From Lipingzhangella_A rawalii (GTDB taxonomy: Bacteria > Actinomycetota > Actinomycetes > Streptosporangiales > Streptosporangiaceae): 64,000 nt of DNA. The notes beneath the pieces were generated by a model. The model was not told the DNA's origin. It made no database searches and was given only the letters and a program-made list of their open reading frames with translations. Made by a program: the position numbers and the translations under genes. Where the stretch lies: the NCBI RefSeq assembly GCF_031628175.1, contig NZ_JAVLVT010000009.1, forward strand, positions 118,596-182,595, given 5' to 3'. Positions 37,645 through 46,000 of the stretch are shown in pieces (position 1 is the stretch's first letter; each line of letters begins with the position of its first letter).

Positions 37645-37969
37645 CTGCGAATGCACGCTTTTGCTCAAATCCCACTGTGATGCATCCTACAGTCAAGAAA
37701 GTTCGGATCCAAGATTGACCTCTTGCGTACCCAGATCATTCCTGAGAGGGTCGCAAGTGTTACCGCAAGCTACGGGCACGTTAACCGCGGCGCGAACGAG
37801 CTGGCGAGACTGCGCTTGTGCGGCTTAGGCGCGTTGAGGCCGCAGTGCCGCGAGGATCCCGAGACAGCGGCGCATGTGGGGACCACAGGGTAGTGGCCCC
37901 GAGCATGCGCCGAAACTCGTGAATCACTTCACAAACGAACGTCGGACCACACAGTCAGGAGTGGAACGC
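37645..37969 (+). promoter_or_regulatory. Upstream region of the whiB1-like gene
   Basis: A 325-base non-coding region, clearly less G+C-rich in its first 120 bases. TGTGATGCATCCTACA (37676-37691) resembles a CRP/FNR half-site pair TGTGA-N6-TCACA, with a perfect left half and three of five matches on the right. It sits inside ACTGT...ACAGT arms. M. tuberculosis whiB1 is cAMP-CRP controlled, so the position is suggestive. No -10 is certain. Confidence 0.4.
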
Positions 37970-38221
37970 ATGGACTGGCGCTACCACGCCGCCTGCCGTG
38001 ACGAGGACCCCGAGCTCTTCTTCCCCATCGGCAATTCCGGGCCGGCGCTCACCCAGATCGAAGAGGCCCGGCAGGTGTGCCGTCGCTGCCCGGTAGCGAC
38101 GGCCTGCTTGGAGTGGGCCCTGGAGTCGGGGCAGGACAGCGGAGTGTGGGGAGGCACCAGCGAGGAGGAGCGGCGCATGTTGCGGCGGCGCCGCGTCCGT
38201 AGGCAGCCTTCCGCGGTCTGA
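37970..38221 (+). CDS. whiB1: WhiB1-type iron-sulfur regulator
   Basis: An 83-residue Wbl protein. The [4Fe-4S] ligands are C9, C37, C40 and C46, identical in position to M. tuberculosis WhiB1, whose cluster reacts with nitric oxide. The N-terminus MDWRYHAACRDEDPELFFP and the turn SGVWGGTSEEERR are diagnostic. The basic C-terminus LRRRRVRRQ binds DNA. ATG 37970 has AGGAG 8-9 bases upstream. It converges on the pdtaS-like gene with 20 bases between, the same neighbours as Rv3219/Rv3220c. WhiB1 partners the principal sigma factor. The ortholog call rests on sequence and order. Confidence 0.93.
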   Translation: MDWRYHAACRDEDPELFFPIGNSGPALTQIEEARQVCRRCPVATACLEWALESGQDSGVWGGTSEEERRMLRRRRVRRQPSAV

Positions 38222-38241
38222 ACGTTCTCGCACGCGTGGCT

Positions 38242-39828
38242 TCACTCGGTGGTGGGGGCCTGTCGCAGAATGGGCACCTCCATGCGCACGCTGGTTCCGC
38301 CTTCGGAAGGCCGGGTGAACTCGAGCTCCCCTCCGAGTTCACCCACGATCAGAGTACGCACGATCTGTAGCCCCAGACTGCTCGTGCTTCCGGCATCGAA
38401 GTCGGCAGGAACCCCGCCACCATCGTCACTGACCTCGAGGAGAAGCCGGCCCTCGGTGTCCTGGTCCTTCCCCGGCTGGGGGTCGACCCGGCGGGCCCGC
38501 ACCCGGATCCTGCCCTGCCCTTGGTTGAGTCCGTGCTCGACCGCGTTCTGGACGAGTTCGGCCAGCACCATGGACAGTGGTGTCGCGACGATCGCGGGCA
38601 GCATTCCGAACTCGCCCTCACGCCGTGGCTGGACCGGTGTCTCGGTCACCGAAACCTCGGCGGCCATCTGGATCACCCGGTCGGCCACGTCGTCGAAGTC
38701 GACCACTTCGTCCGGAGTGTGGGACAGCGTCTCGTGCACGATCGCAATCGACCCCACCCGCCGCACGGCCTCGTCCAGGGCCTCCCGGCCCTCCTCCCCT
38801 TCCATGCGGCGCGACTGCAAGCGCAGGAGCGCAGCAACCGTCTGTAGGTTGTTCTTGACCCGATGATGAATCTCGCGAATGGTGGCATCCTTGGTCATCA
38901 GCTCCCGCTCGCGGCGGCGCAGCTCGGTGACGTCACGCACCATGACCAGGGCGCCGACACGTCGTCCCCCGATGACCAGGGGAATCGACCGCAACTGGAC
39001 CACGGAGCCGCGGGCCTCCACCTCGGCTTCCCGCGGCACCCGCCCGCTCACCGTCCAGCTGAGCGACTCGTCTCGGGCATCGGACGCCGACGCCAGGGCC
39101 AGCGTTGTCCGGACGAGCTCCGTCCCCACCAGATCGGCGGTCAGGCCGAGCCTGCGGTAGGCCGAGAGCGCGTTCGGACTCGCGTAGACCACCCGCCCGT
39201 CCTGGTCGAGCCGCAGCAGCCCGTCACCGACCCGGGGCGAGCGCACCATCAGTGGCCCCTGGTCACTGAACGGAAACTCTCCTTCGGCGATCATCTGGGC
39301 CAGATCGCTCGCGCTCTGCAAGTAGGTGAGCTCGAGCCGGCTGGGTGTTCGGGCCGAACTCAAATTTGTGCTGCGTTGAATCACCGCGATCAGGGCCCCG
39401 GAGCGGCGGACCGGAATCATTTCCTCGCGTACGGGAACTCCACCGGTCCAGTCGGGATCGCCCTCCCGGCAGATCCGACCACCGAACCAGGCACGGTCCA
39501 GCAGGGCATGACGAGCCGAGGGGCCGGAATCCGCTGCCGAACCCCCCGAAGACGTGGCGTCGGGGGCGGGCGAGCTGGAATCGGTGGCCGCTGGACTCCG
39601 CAACACGGTCTCCACCAGATCGTCGTGGTAGGCGGTGGGGCCGGTGGTGGGACGCATCTGCGCGACCCCCACCCAGCCGCTGTCATCCCGCAGGCGAACC
39701 CAAAGCACCAGGTCCGCGAACGACAGATCGGCCAGCAGTTGCCAGTCCGACACCAGGGCGTGCAGCCACTCCAGGTCGGCAGTACGCAGGGCCGTGTAGC
39801 GCCGAATCAGGTCACTCAGGTGAGGCAC
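38242..39828 (-). CDS. pdtaS: PdtaS-like cytosolic sensor histidine kinase
   Basis: A 528-residue kinase without membrane segments. An N-terminal GAF domain (about 1-180, with a Ser/Ala-rich insertion near 85-105) is followed by a PAS domain (about 200-310, LDQDGRVVYASPNALSAY). The HisKA_2 dimerisation helix comes next, with the phospho-accepting His in IREIHHRVKNNLQTVAALL, then an HATPase_c domain (LAELVQNAVEHGLNQ and VSDDGGGVP). GTG 39828 is preceded by GGGAGGA. In mycobacteria PdtaS signals to PdtaR, an ANTAR RNA-binding antiterminator. No such response regulator is in this window. Neighbours match M. tuberculosis. Confidence 0.92.
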   Translation of the reverse strand: MPHLSDLIRRYTALRTADLEWLHALVSDWQLLADLSFADLVLWVRLRDDSGWVGVAQMRPTTGPTAYHDDLVETVLRSPAATDSSSPAPDATSSGGSAADSGPSARHALLDRAWFGGRICREGDPDWTGGVPVREEMIPVRRSGALIAVIQRSTNLSSARTPSRLELTYLQSASDLAQMIAEGEFPFSDQGPLMVRSPRVGDGLLRLDQDGRVVYASPNALSAYRRLGLTADLVGTELVRTTLALASASDARDESLSWTVSGRVPREAEVEARGSVVQLRSIPLVIGGRRVGALVMVRDVTELRRRERELMTKDATIREIHHRVKNNLQTVAALLRLQSRRMEGEEGREALDEAVRRVGSIAIVHETLSHTPDEVVDFDDVADRVIQMAAEVSVTETPVQPRREGEFGMLPAIVATPLSMVLAELVQNAVEHGLNQGQGRIRVRARRVDPQPGKDQDTEGRLLLEVSDDGGGVPADFDAGSTSSLGLQIVRTLIVGELGGELEFTRPSEGGTSVRMEVPILRQAPTTE

Positions 39829-39985
39829 TCCAGAATCCTCCCACGCCGCCAGGCATACTCATGGGACCAGCCTCGTTCCGGTTGCGGTTAACGTCGACAA
39901 GATGGGTGCCGTGAACGGGGACCCCGGGATCCCACACGGGAGCCGGATGACAGGACCAGGCGGGCAGTGGCGGAGGACAGACAAC

Positions 39986-40726
39986 GTGGCGGGTCAGCGG
40001 TCGGCTGAGGACAGCCCCCGAATTCCCAAGTACTACCAGGTCAAACGACAGCTCCTGGAGCTTATCGACAGCATGACCGCGGGGAACCCGGTTCCTCCGG
40101 AACGTGCCCTGGCACAGCGGTTCGGCACCTCACGAACAACGGTACGTCAGGCGCTGACCGAGATGGTGGTGGAAGGGCGCCTACTGCGAATCCAGGGCAA
40201 AGGAACCTTCGTGGCCAAGCCCAAGGTCGCCCAGTTCCTCCAGCTGGCCAGCTATACCCAGCAGATGCGGCTGCACGGACTCCATCCGGCCACACGCATC
40301 CTGGATGTCAGCTACATCAACGCCGACGAGCGGCTCGCCGAACTGCTGTCGATCCGACCGGGCGGGCGGGTGCTGCGGATCGAACGGTTGCGCATGGCGA
40401 ACGGCGAACCCATGGCGGTGGAGACCGCACACCTCGCGGCCCGCCGCTTTCCCGGGCTACGTCGCCAGCTGGACCGTTACTCCTCGCTGTACGAGGCCCT
40501 CGCCGCTGCGTATGACGTCCGACTCGCCGAGGCTGAGGCGACGATCGAGACGGTTCTGGCGACCCCGACCGAAGCCCAGATACTTGGCGTGGATGTTGGC
40601 CTGCCCCTAGTCCTGCACTGTCAGCACAGTTTCGACTCCGCAGGAGCACCAGTGGAGTGGGTTCGGGCACTCTATCGCGGTGACCGTTACCGCTTCGTCA
40701 CCCGGCTGCGGCCGCCCAAGGAATAG
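39986..40726 (+). CDS. dasR: GntR/HutC-family regulator, DasR-like
   Basis: A 246-residue repressor strongly resembling Streptomyces DasR, the GlcNAc-responsive regulator of chitin use, development and antibiotics. The winged helix (about 15-85) shows IPKYYQVKRQLLELI, PVPPERALAQRFGTSRTTVRQAL and LLRIQGKGTFVAKPKVAQ. The UTRA effector domain shows LRIERLRMANGEPMAVETAHL and PVEWVRALYRGDRYRFV. GTG 39986 has GGAGG 9 bases upstream and gives a length like DasR. An ATG at 39902 would add 28 unconserved residues. No GlcNAc or PTS gene is nearby. I did not find a 16-base dre-type site in its upstream region. The symbol is by resemblance. Confidence 0.82.
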   Translation: MAGQRSAEDSPRIPKYYQVKRQLLELIDSMTAGNPVPPERALAQRFGTSRTTVRQALTEMVVEGRLLRIQGKGTFVAKPKVAQFLQLASYTQQMRLHGLHPATRILDVSYINADERLAELLSIRPGGRVLRIERLRMANGEPMAVETAHLAARRFPGLRRQLDRYSSLYEALAAAYDVRLAEAEATIETVLATPTEAQILGVDVGLPLVLHCQHSFDSAGAPVEWVRALYRGDRYRFVTRLRPPKE

Positions 40727-40828
40727 GAACAGGCCGGATTGCCGTGCGACCCGGCCCGGTTGACACTGCCCGGGTTCGCGGCCGCCTTGTGCCTGGTGAT
40801 CTGGCTCACTAGACTTCCTGGAGTTACT

Positions 40829-40840
40829 TACCAGTAGGTA
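40829..40840. promoter_or_regulatory. TACC-AGTA-GGTA inverted repeat upstream of the TPP-enzyme gene
   Basis: A 12-base inverted repeat within TTACTTACCAGTAGGTAGTG, 20 bases before the ATG at 40861. The symmetry and position suit a repressor site. The cognate regulator is unknown. Confidence 0.4.
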
Positions 40841-40860
40841 GTGAATCGGAGCCGACACCT

Positions 40861-42522
40861 ATGACCGAACCCGCGAGTCCTTCTCCCGTGTCGGGCCACG
40901 GTGGAACACACGCCGTCGCCGCCGCCCGTCGGCACGGCGTGGAAACAATGTTCACCCTCTCCGGGGGACATGTCTTCCCGGTGTACGACGGCGCGGTGGA
41001 AGCGGATCCACAGCTGCGGCTACTGGACGTGCGACATGAACAGACGGCGGTGTTCGGCGCGGAGGCCATGGGTAAACTCACCGGCCACGCCGGCTGGGCC
41101 GTGCTCACCGCTGGCCCCGGGGTCACCAACGGCGTCAGTGCCCTCGCCAACGCGTACCAGGGTGGCGCCCCCCTCGTGCTCCTGGGCGGCCGGGCTCCGG
41201 AATCCCGGTGGGGTCAGGGACTCCTCCAGGAGCTGGACCATCCGCCACTCGTCGCCCCGATCACCAAGAGCGCGACCACCGCACGCACCACTGCGGACAT
41301 CGCGGCCACCGTGGAAACGGCCTTCGCCACCGCCAACGCCGCCCATCGGGGCCCCACCTTCGTCGATGTCCCTCTCGACGCGCTCTACGACCAGGCGGAG
41401 GCCACCCCGGCCAGTCCCGCCCCCGACACCGACCGATCCGCCGACCCCACAGACGTCGCCACCGTCGCACGCCTACTCAGTGCGGCGCGTCGCCCGGTGT
41501 TCGTGTTCGGCTCCGACGTCTGGCTCGACGGTGCGGCCAGCACCGCGCGGGAAGTCGCTGAGGAGCTCGGTGTACCAGTGGTGACCAACGGCCAGGGGCG
41601 CGGGGTCCTGCCCGGATCCCACCCCCTCCTGGCCACCCGCGCCCGTGGGATGGCGCTCGGCCAGGCCGACCTGGTGATCGTGGTCGGAACTCCGCTGGAC
41701 TTCCGACTCAACCACGGACTGTTCGGTGGAACGGACGGCGCGCCACTCGCCCGCGTCGTCCACATCACCGACGCCCCCGACCAGATCGCCACCCACCTCG
41801 ACCTGGCCGGGTCCGCCTCCGGACGCCTCGAGGAGGTACTACGGGAACTCGGAAACACGGCCAAACCGGGGGCCGAGCTCGCCGAGTGGCGCGAACTGCT
41901 GCGGAGCGCCGGCGCGGAGGCTATGGAACGCGACGCGGCCCTGCTCACCGCGGAGACCACACCGATCCATCCAGCGCGGATCTACGGGGAACTTCGCTCC
42001 GTCCTCGACTCCGACGCGGTGGTCATCGGCGACGGCGGCGACTTCGTCTCCTACGCCGGCAAGTACCTCGAACCCGACCTGCCGGGACACTGGCTCGACC
42101 CGGGCCCCTACGGATGCCTGGGCACCGGAATGGGCTACGCCATGGCGGCCCGACTCACCCATCCCAGCTCCCAGGTGGTCGTACTGATGGGGGACGGCGC
42201 CGCCGGCTTCTCGCTGATGGACGTGGACACCCTCATCCGGCATCGCCTGCCCGTCGTGATGGTGTGCGGAAACAACGACGCCTGGGGGTTGGAAAAGCAC
42301 CCGATGCGCGCCCTCTACGGCTATGACGTCGTCGCCGACCTCGCCCCACAGACCAGGTACGACCAGGTCGTCACCGCCCTCGGCGGCGGTGGCGAGCTTG
42401 TCACCCGCCCCGAGGAGATCGGTCCGGCACTCAATCGGGCCTTCGCGGCGGGAATTCCCTATCTGGTCAATATCGCCACCGACCCGGAGAACGCATACCC
42501 TCGCAAGACCATGGGCGTCTAG
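40861..42522 (+). CDS. TPP-dependent acetolactate synthase-like enzyme (IlvG/Rv1820 type)
   Basis: A 553-residue ThDP enzyme with three domains. The N-terminal Pyr domain shows VETMFTLSGGHVFPVYDGA and the catalytic Glu in VRHEQTAVFGAEA. A central domain includes RPVFVFGSDVWLDGA. The C-terminal PP domain has the metal-binding GDGAAGFSLMDVDTLIRHRLPVV with NNDAWGLEKHP. The closest relatives I recall are mycobacterial IlvG (Rv1820). Members of this branch are labelled acetolactate synthase but are not the IlvB of branched-chain synthesis, and oxalyl-CoA or 2-hydroxyacyl-CoA lyase-like roles are possible. ATG 40861 has GGAG about 9 bases upstream. It is convergent with a thioesterase/biotin-carrier pair. 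Confidence 0.85.
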   Translation: MTEPASPSPVSGHGGTHAVAAARRHGVETMFTLSGGHVFPVYDGAVEADPQLRLLDVRHEQTAVFGAEAMGKLTGHAGWAVLTAGPGVTNGVSALANAYQGGAPLVLLGGRAPESRWGQGLLQELDHPPLVAPITKSATTARTTADIAATVETAFATANAAHRGPTFVDVPLDALYDQAEATPASPAPDTDRSADPTDVATVARLLSAARRPVFVFGSDVWLDGAASTAREVAEELGVPVVTNGQGRGVLPGSHPLLATRARGMALGQADLVIVVGTPLDFRLNHGLFGGTDGAPLARVVHITDAPDQIATHLDLAGSASGRLEEVLRELGNTAKPGAELAEWRELLRSAGAEAMERDAALLTAETTPIHPARIYGELRSVLDSDAVVIGDGGDFVSYAGKYLEPDLPGHWLDPGPYGCLGTGMGYAMAARLTHPSSQVVVLMGDGAAGFSLMDVDTLIRHRLPVVMVCGNNDAWGLEKHPMRALYGYDVVADLAPQTRYDQVVTALGGGGELVTRPEEIGPALNRAFAAGIPYLVNIATDPENAYPRKTMGV

Positions 42523-42531
42523 GTCAGCCAC

Positions 42532-42588
42532 GGCCGGCGACCTCCCGGGGGATACAACCCGAGCCCCCCGGGGGGCCGGTCGCCGGCC
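42532..42588. terminator. Compound hairpin between convergent genes
   Basis: GGCCGGCGACC (42532-42542) pairs exactly with GGTCGCCGGCC (42578-42588). A second G/C stem (CCCGGGGG with CCCCCCGGG) lies within the loop. It starts 9 bases after the TPP-enzyme stop. Confidence 0.65.
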
Positions 42589-42714
42589 CACGGTCGCCGG
42601 TCGGGTGACGGGGCAACCGTTCCGGTCGGAGCCAGCGCGAGCAATGCCGCATTCTGGTGTCTGGGACTCTTCCCCGGGGCTGTGTGCCGGCGGGCGTGAA
42701 ATGTGCTCCCGGAC

Positions 42715-43098
42715 TCAGGCGCCCTCGAAGCGCTGCCGCGACACCACCGCCCGCTGCACGGTTCCGTGGGCCACCCGGCTTCCGTCCTGGGACAGCTCCA
42801 CGGTGAAGGTGAGATGCCGTCCCGACACCTCGGTCAGCTCCGCGGTCGCCACGACGCGTGCACCCACCGGGCTGGGAGCCGTATGCGCCAGGGCCACATC
42901 GGTTCCCACCGAGGTGCGTTCCTCCGGAAGCCGTTCGGACACGGCGGCCACCGTGGCGGCCTCGACCAACGACAGCACCCGCGGTGTTCCCAGGACCAGG
43001 ACATCCCCGCTCCCCAGCGCCCGCGCGGTGTCCGCATGGGTGACATCAGCCGTCACGGTGCCCACCAACCCGACGGGCAACTCTGTCCCGGCGCTCAC
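42715..43098 (-). CDS. Hotdog-fold thioesterase (FlK-like)
   Basis: A 127-residue protein resembling the fluoroacetyl-CoA thioesterase FlK family. Recognisable pieces are DVLVLGTPRVLSLVEAATVAA, where the catalytic Thr/Glu region of FlK lies, then VGTDVALAHTAPSPVGARVVA and HLTFTVELSQDG. GTG 43098 overlaps the stop of the biotin-carrier gene as GTGA, so the two are cotranslated. It probably hydrolyses a short acyl-CoA or removes an acyl group loaded near the carrier. That link is inference from coupling. No membrane or export features. Confidence 0.82.
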   Translation of the reverse strand: MSAGTELPVGLVGTVTADVTHADTARALGSGDVLVLGTPRVLSLVEAATVAAVSERLPEERTSVGTDVALAHTAPSPVGARVVATAELTEVSGRHLTFTVELSQDGSRVAHGTVQRAVVSRQRFEGA

Positions 43099-43307
43099 TC
43101 GACTACCGCCAACAGTTCGCCTTCCTGCACCACATCTCCCTCGGCCACACGGATGCTGCGCACAATGCCCGGATCCTCGGTCAACACCGGGATCTCCATC
43201 TTCATCGACTCCAGAATGAGCACCGGCTCCCCCGCCCGCAGGGTCGCCCCGGAGCTCGCGGTGACCTTCCAGACGTTGGCCACCAGCTCCGCCCGAATTT
43301 CGGCCAC
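43095..43307 (-). CDS. Small biotinyl carrier protein (TB7.3-like)
   Basis: A 70-residue stand-alone biotin/lipoyl attachment domain. The biotinylated Lys lies in LILESMKMEIP, the canonical MKM site, with VAEGDVVQEGELLAVVE closing the barrel. Length and sequence match TB7.3 (Rv3221c) of M. tuberculosis, found between the same neighbours. GTG 43307 has GAGAGGGG upstream. Its stop overlaps the thioesterase start (GTGA). No carboxylase or ligase is nearby, so the carboxylase it serves must be encoded elsewhere, or the protein has a separate role. Confidence 0.92.
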   Translation of the reverse strand: MAEIRAELVANVWKVTASSGATLRAGEPVLILESMKMEIPVLTEDPGIVRSIRVAEGDVVQEGELLAVVE

Positions 43308-43358
43308 CGCACAACCCCTCTCGACACGTGTACCGCAGCACCGTGAGGTTACCAGCAG

Positions 43359-44654
43359 CTATAGTCGCTCCTGCTCCCGCAGCCGCGCCAGCGCCGCCAC
43401 GACACGGGGGTCGTACTCACTTCCAGAGTCCATGCGAATCCGGTCGACCACGGCATCCACCCGGGACGCGTCCGGTTCCTGGCCCAACAGGTCGTCGAAG
43501 GCGTTGGCAACCTTGATGATACGGCTGCCGAGCGGTGGCGGCCCATCCCCCACGCCCTCCGGGGGCTCGCACTGGCGCCGCACCAGCTCCGCAACAGCGT
43601 CGAGGACCCCGGTCTCCCGGATCACGGCCGAACCCAGTTCCGCGATGCGTCGTTGCTCACCGGGGGGCGCGAACACCGTCGCCCCCTGCGGCACCGGATC
43701 CCGGAGCGACAACTGCCCGATGTCGTGCATGAGGGAGGCGTACTCCAGCTCCAGGAGCTGCCCCTCCCGCAAGCCGAGTTCCCGCCCCAGACTGCGGGCG
43801 AGCTGGCTCACCCGGCGGGAATGTCCGTGATCGACGTACCCCCCGACCTCGGTGACCCGGGACAGGGCGCGCACGGTCTGGAGGTAGGTGCGACGGATCT
43901 CGGCGAACCGGCGAAAGGCGACCTGGGTGACGAGGAGCGGAATCAGGAACACGAGCACCGCCGTGACCCCCATGACGCTACTCGCCAACGCGATGAGGAT
44001 GCCCGAGCTGCCGATGGCCACCCCGATGACGCTATGCGCGGTCCACTCGTCGGCCAGCGCGGCACCGTACCGTGTACGCAGCCGTTGGGCCCGCACCCAG
44101 GCCGCGCCCATGAAATCCAGCGTCCACGTGATGACCAGGAGGACGGCCATAGCGGTCAGCGTCAACCACCAGTTGGGAGGATCGACACCGAGATACGGCA
44201 CCAGCGGCCGGAAGAGCACCGCCAACAGGGCCACAAGCAGCAACCGGCGTGCGAGGTCCACGTATCGGGGCTGGCGGGAGATCGCGATATAGGGCAGTTC
44301 CCCCAGAACAAGCCCCAGCGTGGTTACCGCTATGACCTGGGGAACGCTGTGCTCGGCCGCCTGGCCACCCACCACGGTCAGGAAGGTGTAGCCGATTCCC
44401 CCAGCGGTCGCGATCGGCGCGATCTCCCGATTGCCCGGCAGCGTGATCCGGGACAGTTCCCCACAGGCGATGACCACCCCGAACACCAAGGCGATCAGCG
44501 GCTGCTGGAAACCCGTACGCAGTGTCCACAGCAGGGCTGCCGCAGCAATGATCGTCGCGCCACCCACCACCAGCCAGGTGGCGGGGCCGCTGCGGCTGAG
44601 CCCGCATTCCCGTCCCGAACGCCGTGGCCGCGGAGTGATGTCGGCGCCCCTCAT
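43359..44654 (-). CDS. Membrane HD-domain protein with degenerate GYP motif
   Basis: A 431-residue protein. Seven to eight hydrophobic segments occupy residues 20-245, followed by an HD domain. The metal pair is present in LEYASLMHDIGQLSL and the first His in GYVDHGHSRRVSQLARSLG. The diagnostic HHE-x-DGxGYP segment is replaced by RQCEPPEGVGDGPPPLG. It keeps the helix SRIIKVANAFDDLL. It may thus bind but not hydrolyse cyclic di-nucleotides, or hydrolyse another phosphoester. ATG 44654 overlaps the stop of the intact HD-GYP gene as ATGA. The pair looks like a duplication in which the second copy diverged. Confidence 0.82.
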   Translation of the reverse strand: MRGADITPRPRRSGRECGLSRSGPATWLVVGGATIIAAAALLWTLRTGFQQPLIALVFGVVIACGELSRITLPGNREIAPIATAGGIGYTFLTVVGGQAAEHSVPQVIAVTTLGLVLGELPYIAISRQPRYVDLARRLLLVALLAVLFRPLVPYLGVDPPNWWLTLTAMAVLLVITWTLDFMGAAWVRAQRLRTRYGAALADEWTAHSVIGVAIGSSGILIALASSVMGVTAVLVFLIPLLVTQVAFRRFAEIRRTYLQTVRALSRVTEVGGYVDHGHSRRVSQLARSLGRELGLREGQLLELEYASLMHDIGQLSLRDPVPQGATVFAPPGEQRRIAELGSAVIRETGVLDAVAELVRRQCEPPEGVGDGPPPLGSRIIKVANAFDDLLGQEPDASRVDAVVDRIRMDSGSEYDPRVVAALARLREQERL

Positions 44655-46000
44655 GCATCACGCTCCCCCACGATCGGTAAACCGGGATCGTCGTGGTCCT
44701 GCTGCGTGGTCTCGGCGGTCTCGAAGACGTCGCTGGTGGAGGGCTCCACCGGATCCGACGTTGACCACCCCTCCCGCTGCACGGCGGTGATGAGCGCCTC
44801 CACCATCCGGGGATCGAACTGGGTGCCGGCGTGCCGCCGCAGCTCGGCGATGGCCTCCTCCACACTCCGGGCACGACGATACGCCCGGGTCGACGTGATG
44901 CAGTCGAAGACGTCCGCCGTCGAGATGATGCGCGCGGACTCCGGAATGTCGGTGCCGGCCAGTCCCATCGGATATCCGCGACCGTCCATGCGTTCGTGAT
45001 GGTGCAGGATTCCGTCCAGGGTCTCGTCCAGAAAACCGATCTCACGCACGATCTCGTATCCGCGCATGGGATGCAGCTGGATCGCCGCGAACTCCTCCTC
45101 GGTCAAGGGGCCCGCCTTCTGGAGCACCTTGGTTGGAACCCCCAACTTGCCGATATCGTGCAGCATCCCCGCGTACCCGATGCTCTGGGTCCGCTCGGCG
45201 CTCATCCCCAGCTCCTGCGCGATCATGCGGGCGGCACGCGCCACCCGCATGCAGTGGCCCCGGGTGTAGTAGTCCTTGGTCTCCACCGCCTGGGCCAGGG
45301 TAGCCAGTGTGGCGTCGTGGGCCTGCTGCTCGGCCACATACTGTTGGAAGCCCCAACGTGCAATGAACAGTGGCAACAGGACGAGTACCACGGCGAAGGC
45401 TCCGACCACCCCCCAGATCGCGGCGATGAACAGCCCCACCATCCCGTACCCGAAGGATGACAGTTCCAGCCGGGCTAGTGGGCGCCAGCGAACCGCCCGA
45501 GGCGAGGGGCCAACCGCACCGAGACACCACATCAGCCCGGCCAGCAGCAGTGCGTTCACCAGCGTGTGGCTGACCACCGCGAGCGCGAACGGAACCAGGA
45601 TGTACGGGAAGCTCTCCGTCCCCGGAACCCCGGTCTGTCCCCCCGTTGCCAGGAACACGTGTCCCGCGGCATAACCGGCCAGGGCGAACTGCGCCGCGTT
45701 GAACACCCGTTTGACGAGTTGTTGTCGCCGGATGTGCGCACCGGCACACATCCCCACGATCGCGGCACCGACGGGACCGACGAGGACAACCGCTGCCAAC
45801 GAGACCGAGGAACTGGGCGAAATCCCAACCCTTCCCCCGTCCACCATGGTGCTGATGGACTCCGCCAACACGAACAGTACGGCCAACAGCACCAGAACGG
45901 CCACGTCGATTTCGGCGTGCGGCCCCGCCGCAATGGCCCCGAGCGCCACCACAGCCACCGAGGCAATGTACAACCGCGCGGACACCGGAAGCTCAGACAT
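44651..46000 (-). CDS. Membrane HD-GYP phosphodiesterase-like protein
   Basis: A 449-residue protein with about seven membrane segments (residues 5-235) and a complete HD-GYP domain: AVETKDYYTRGHCMRVARA, GMLHDIGKLGVPTKVLQKAG, LHPMRGYEIV, LHHHERMDGRGYP and ARIISTADVFDCITSTRAYR. All metal and GYP residues are present, so cyclic-di-GMP hydrolysis is expected, though this enzyme class is uncommon in actinobacteria. ATG 46000 is preceded by GGGGGAT. It overlaps the next gene by ATGA. Upstream is a 740-base region of unusual composition that may hold its promoter. The membrane part could be a sensor. Confidence 0.88.
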   Translation of the reverse strand: MSELPVSARLYIASVAVVALGAIAAGPHAEIDVAVLVLLAVLFVLAESISTMVDGGRVGISPSSSVSLAAVVLVGPVGAAIVGMCAGAHIRRQQLVKRVFNAAQFALAGYAAGHVFLATGGQTGVPGTESFPYILVPFALAVVSHTLVNALLLAGLMWCLGAVGPSPRAVRWRPLARLELSSFGYGMVGLFIAAIWGVVGAFAVVLVLLPLFIARWGFQQYVAEQQAHDATLATLAQAVETKDYYTRGHCMRVARAARMIAQELGMSAERTQSIGYAGMLHDIGKLGVPTKVLQKAGPLTEEEFAAIQLHPMRGYEIVREIGFLDETLDGILHHHERMDGRGYPMGLAGTDIPESARIISTADVFDCITSTRAYRRARSVEEAIAELRRHAGTQFDPRMVEALITAVQREGWSTSDPVEPSTSDVFETAETTQQDHDDPGLPIVGERDA

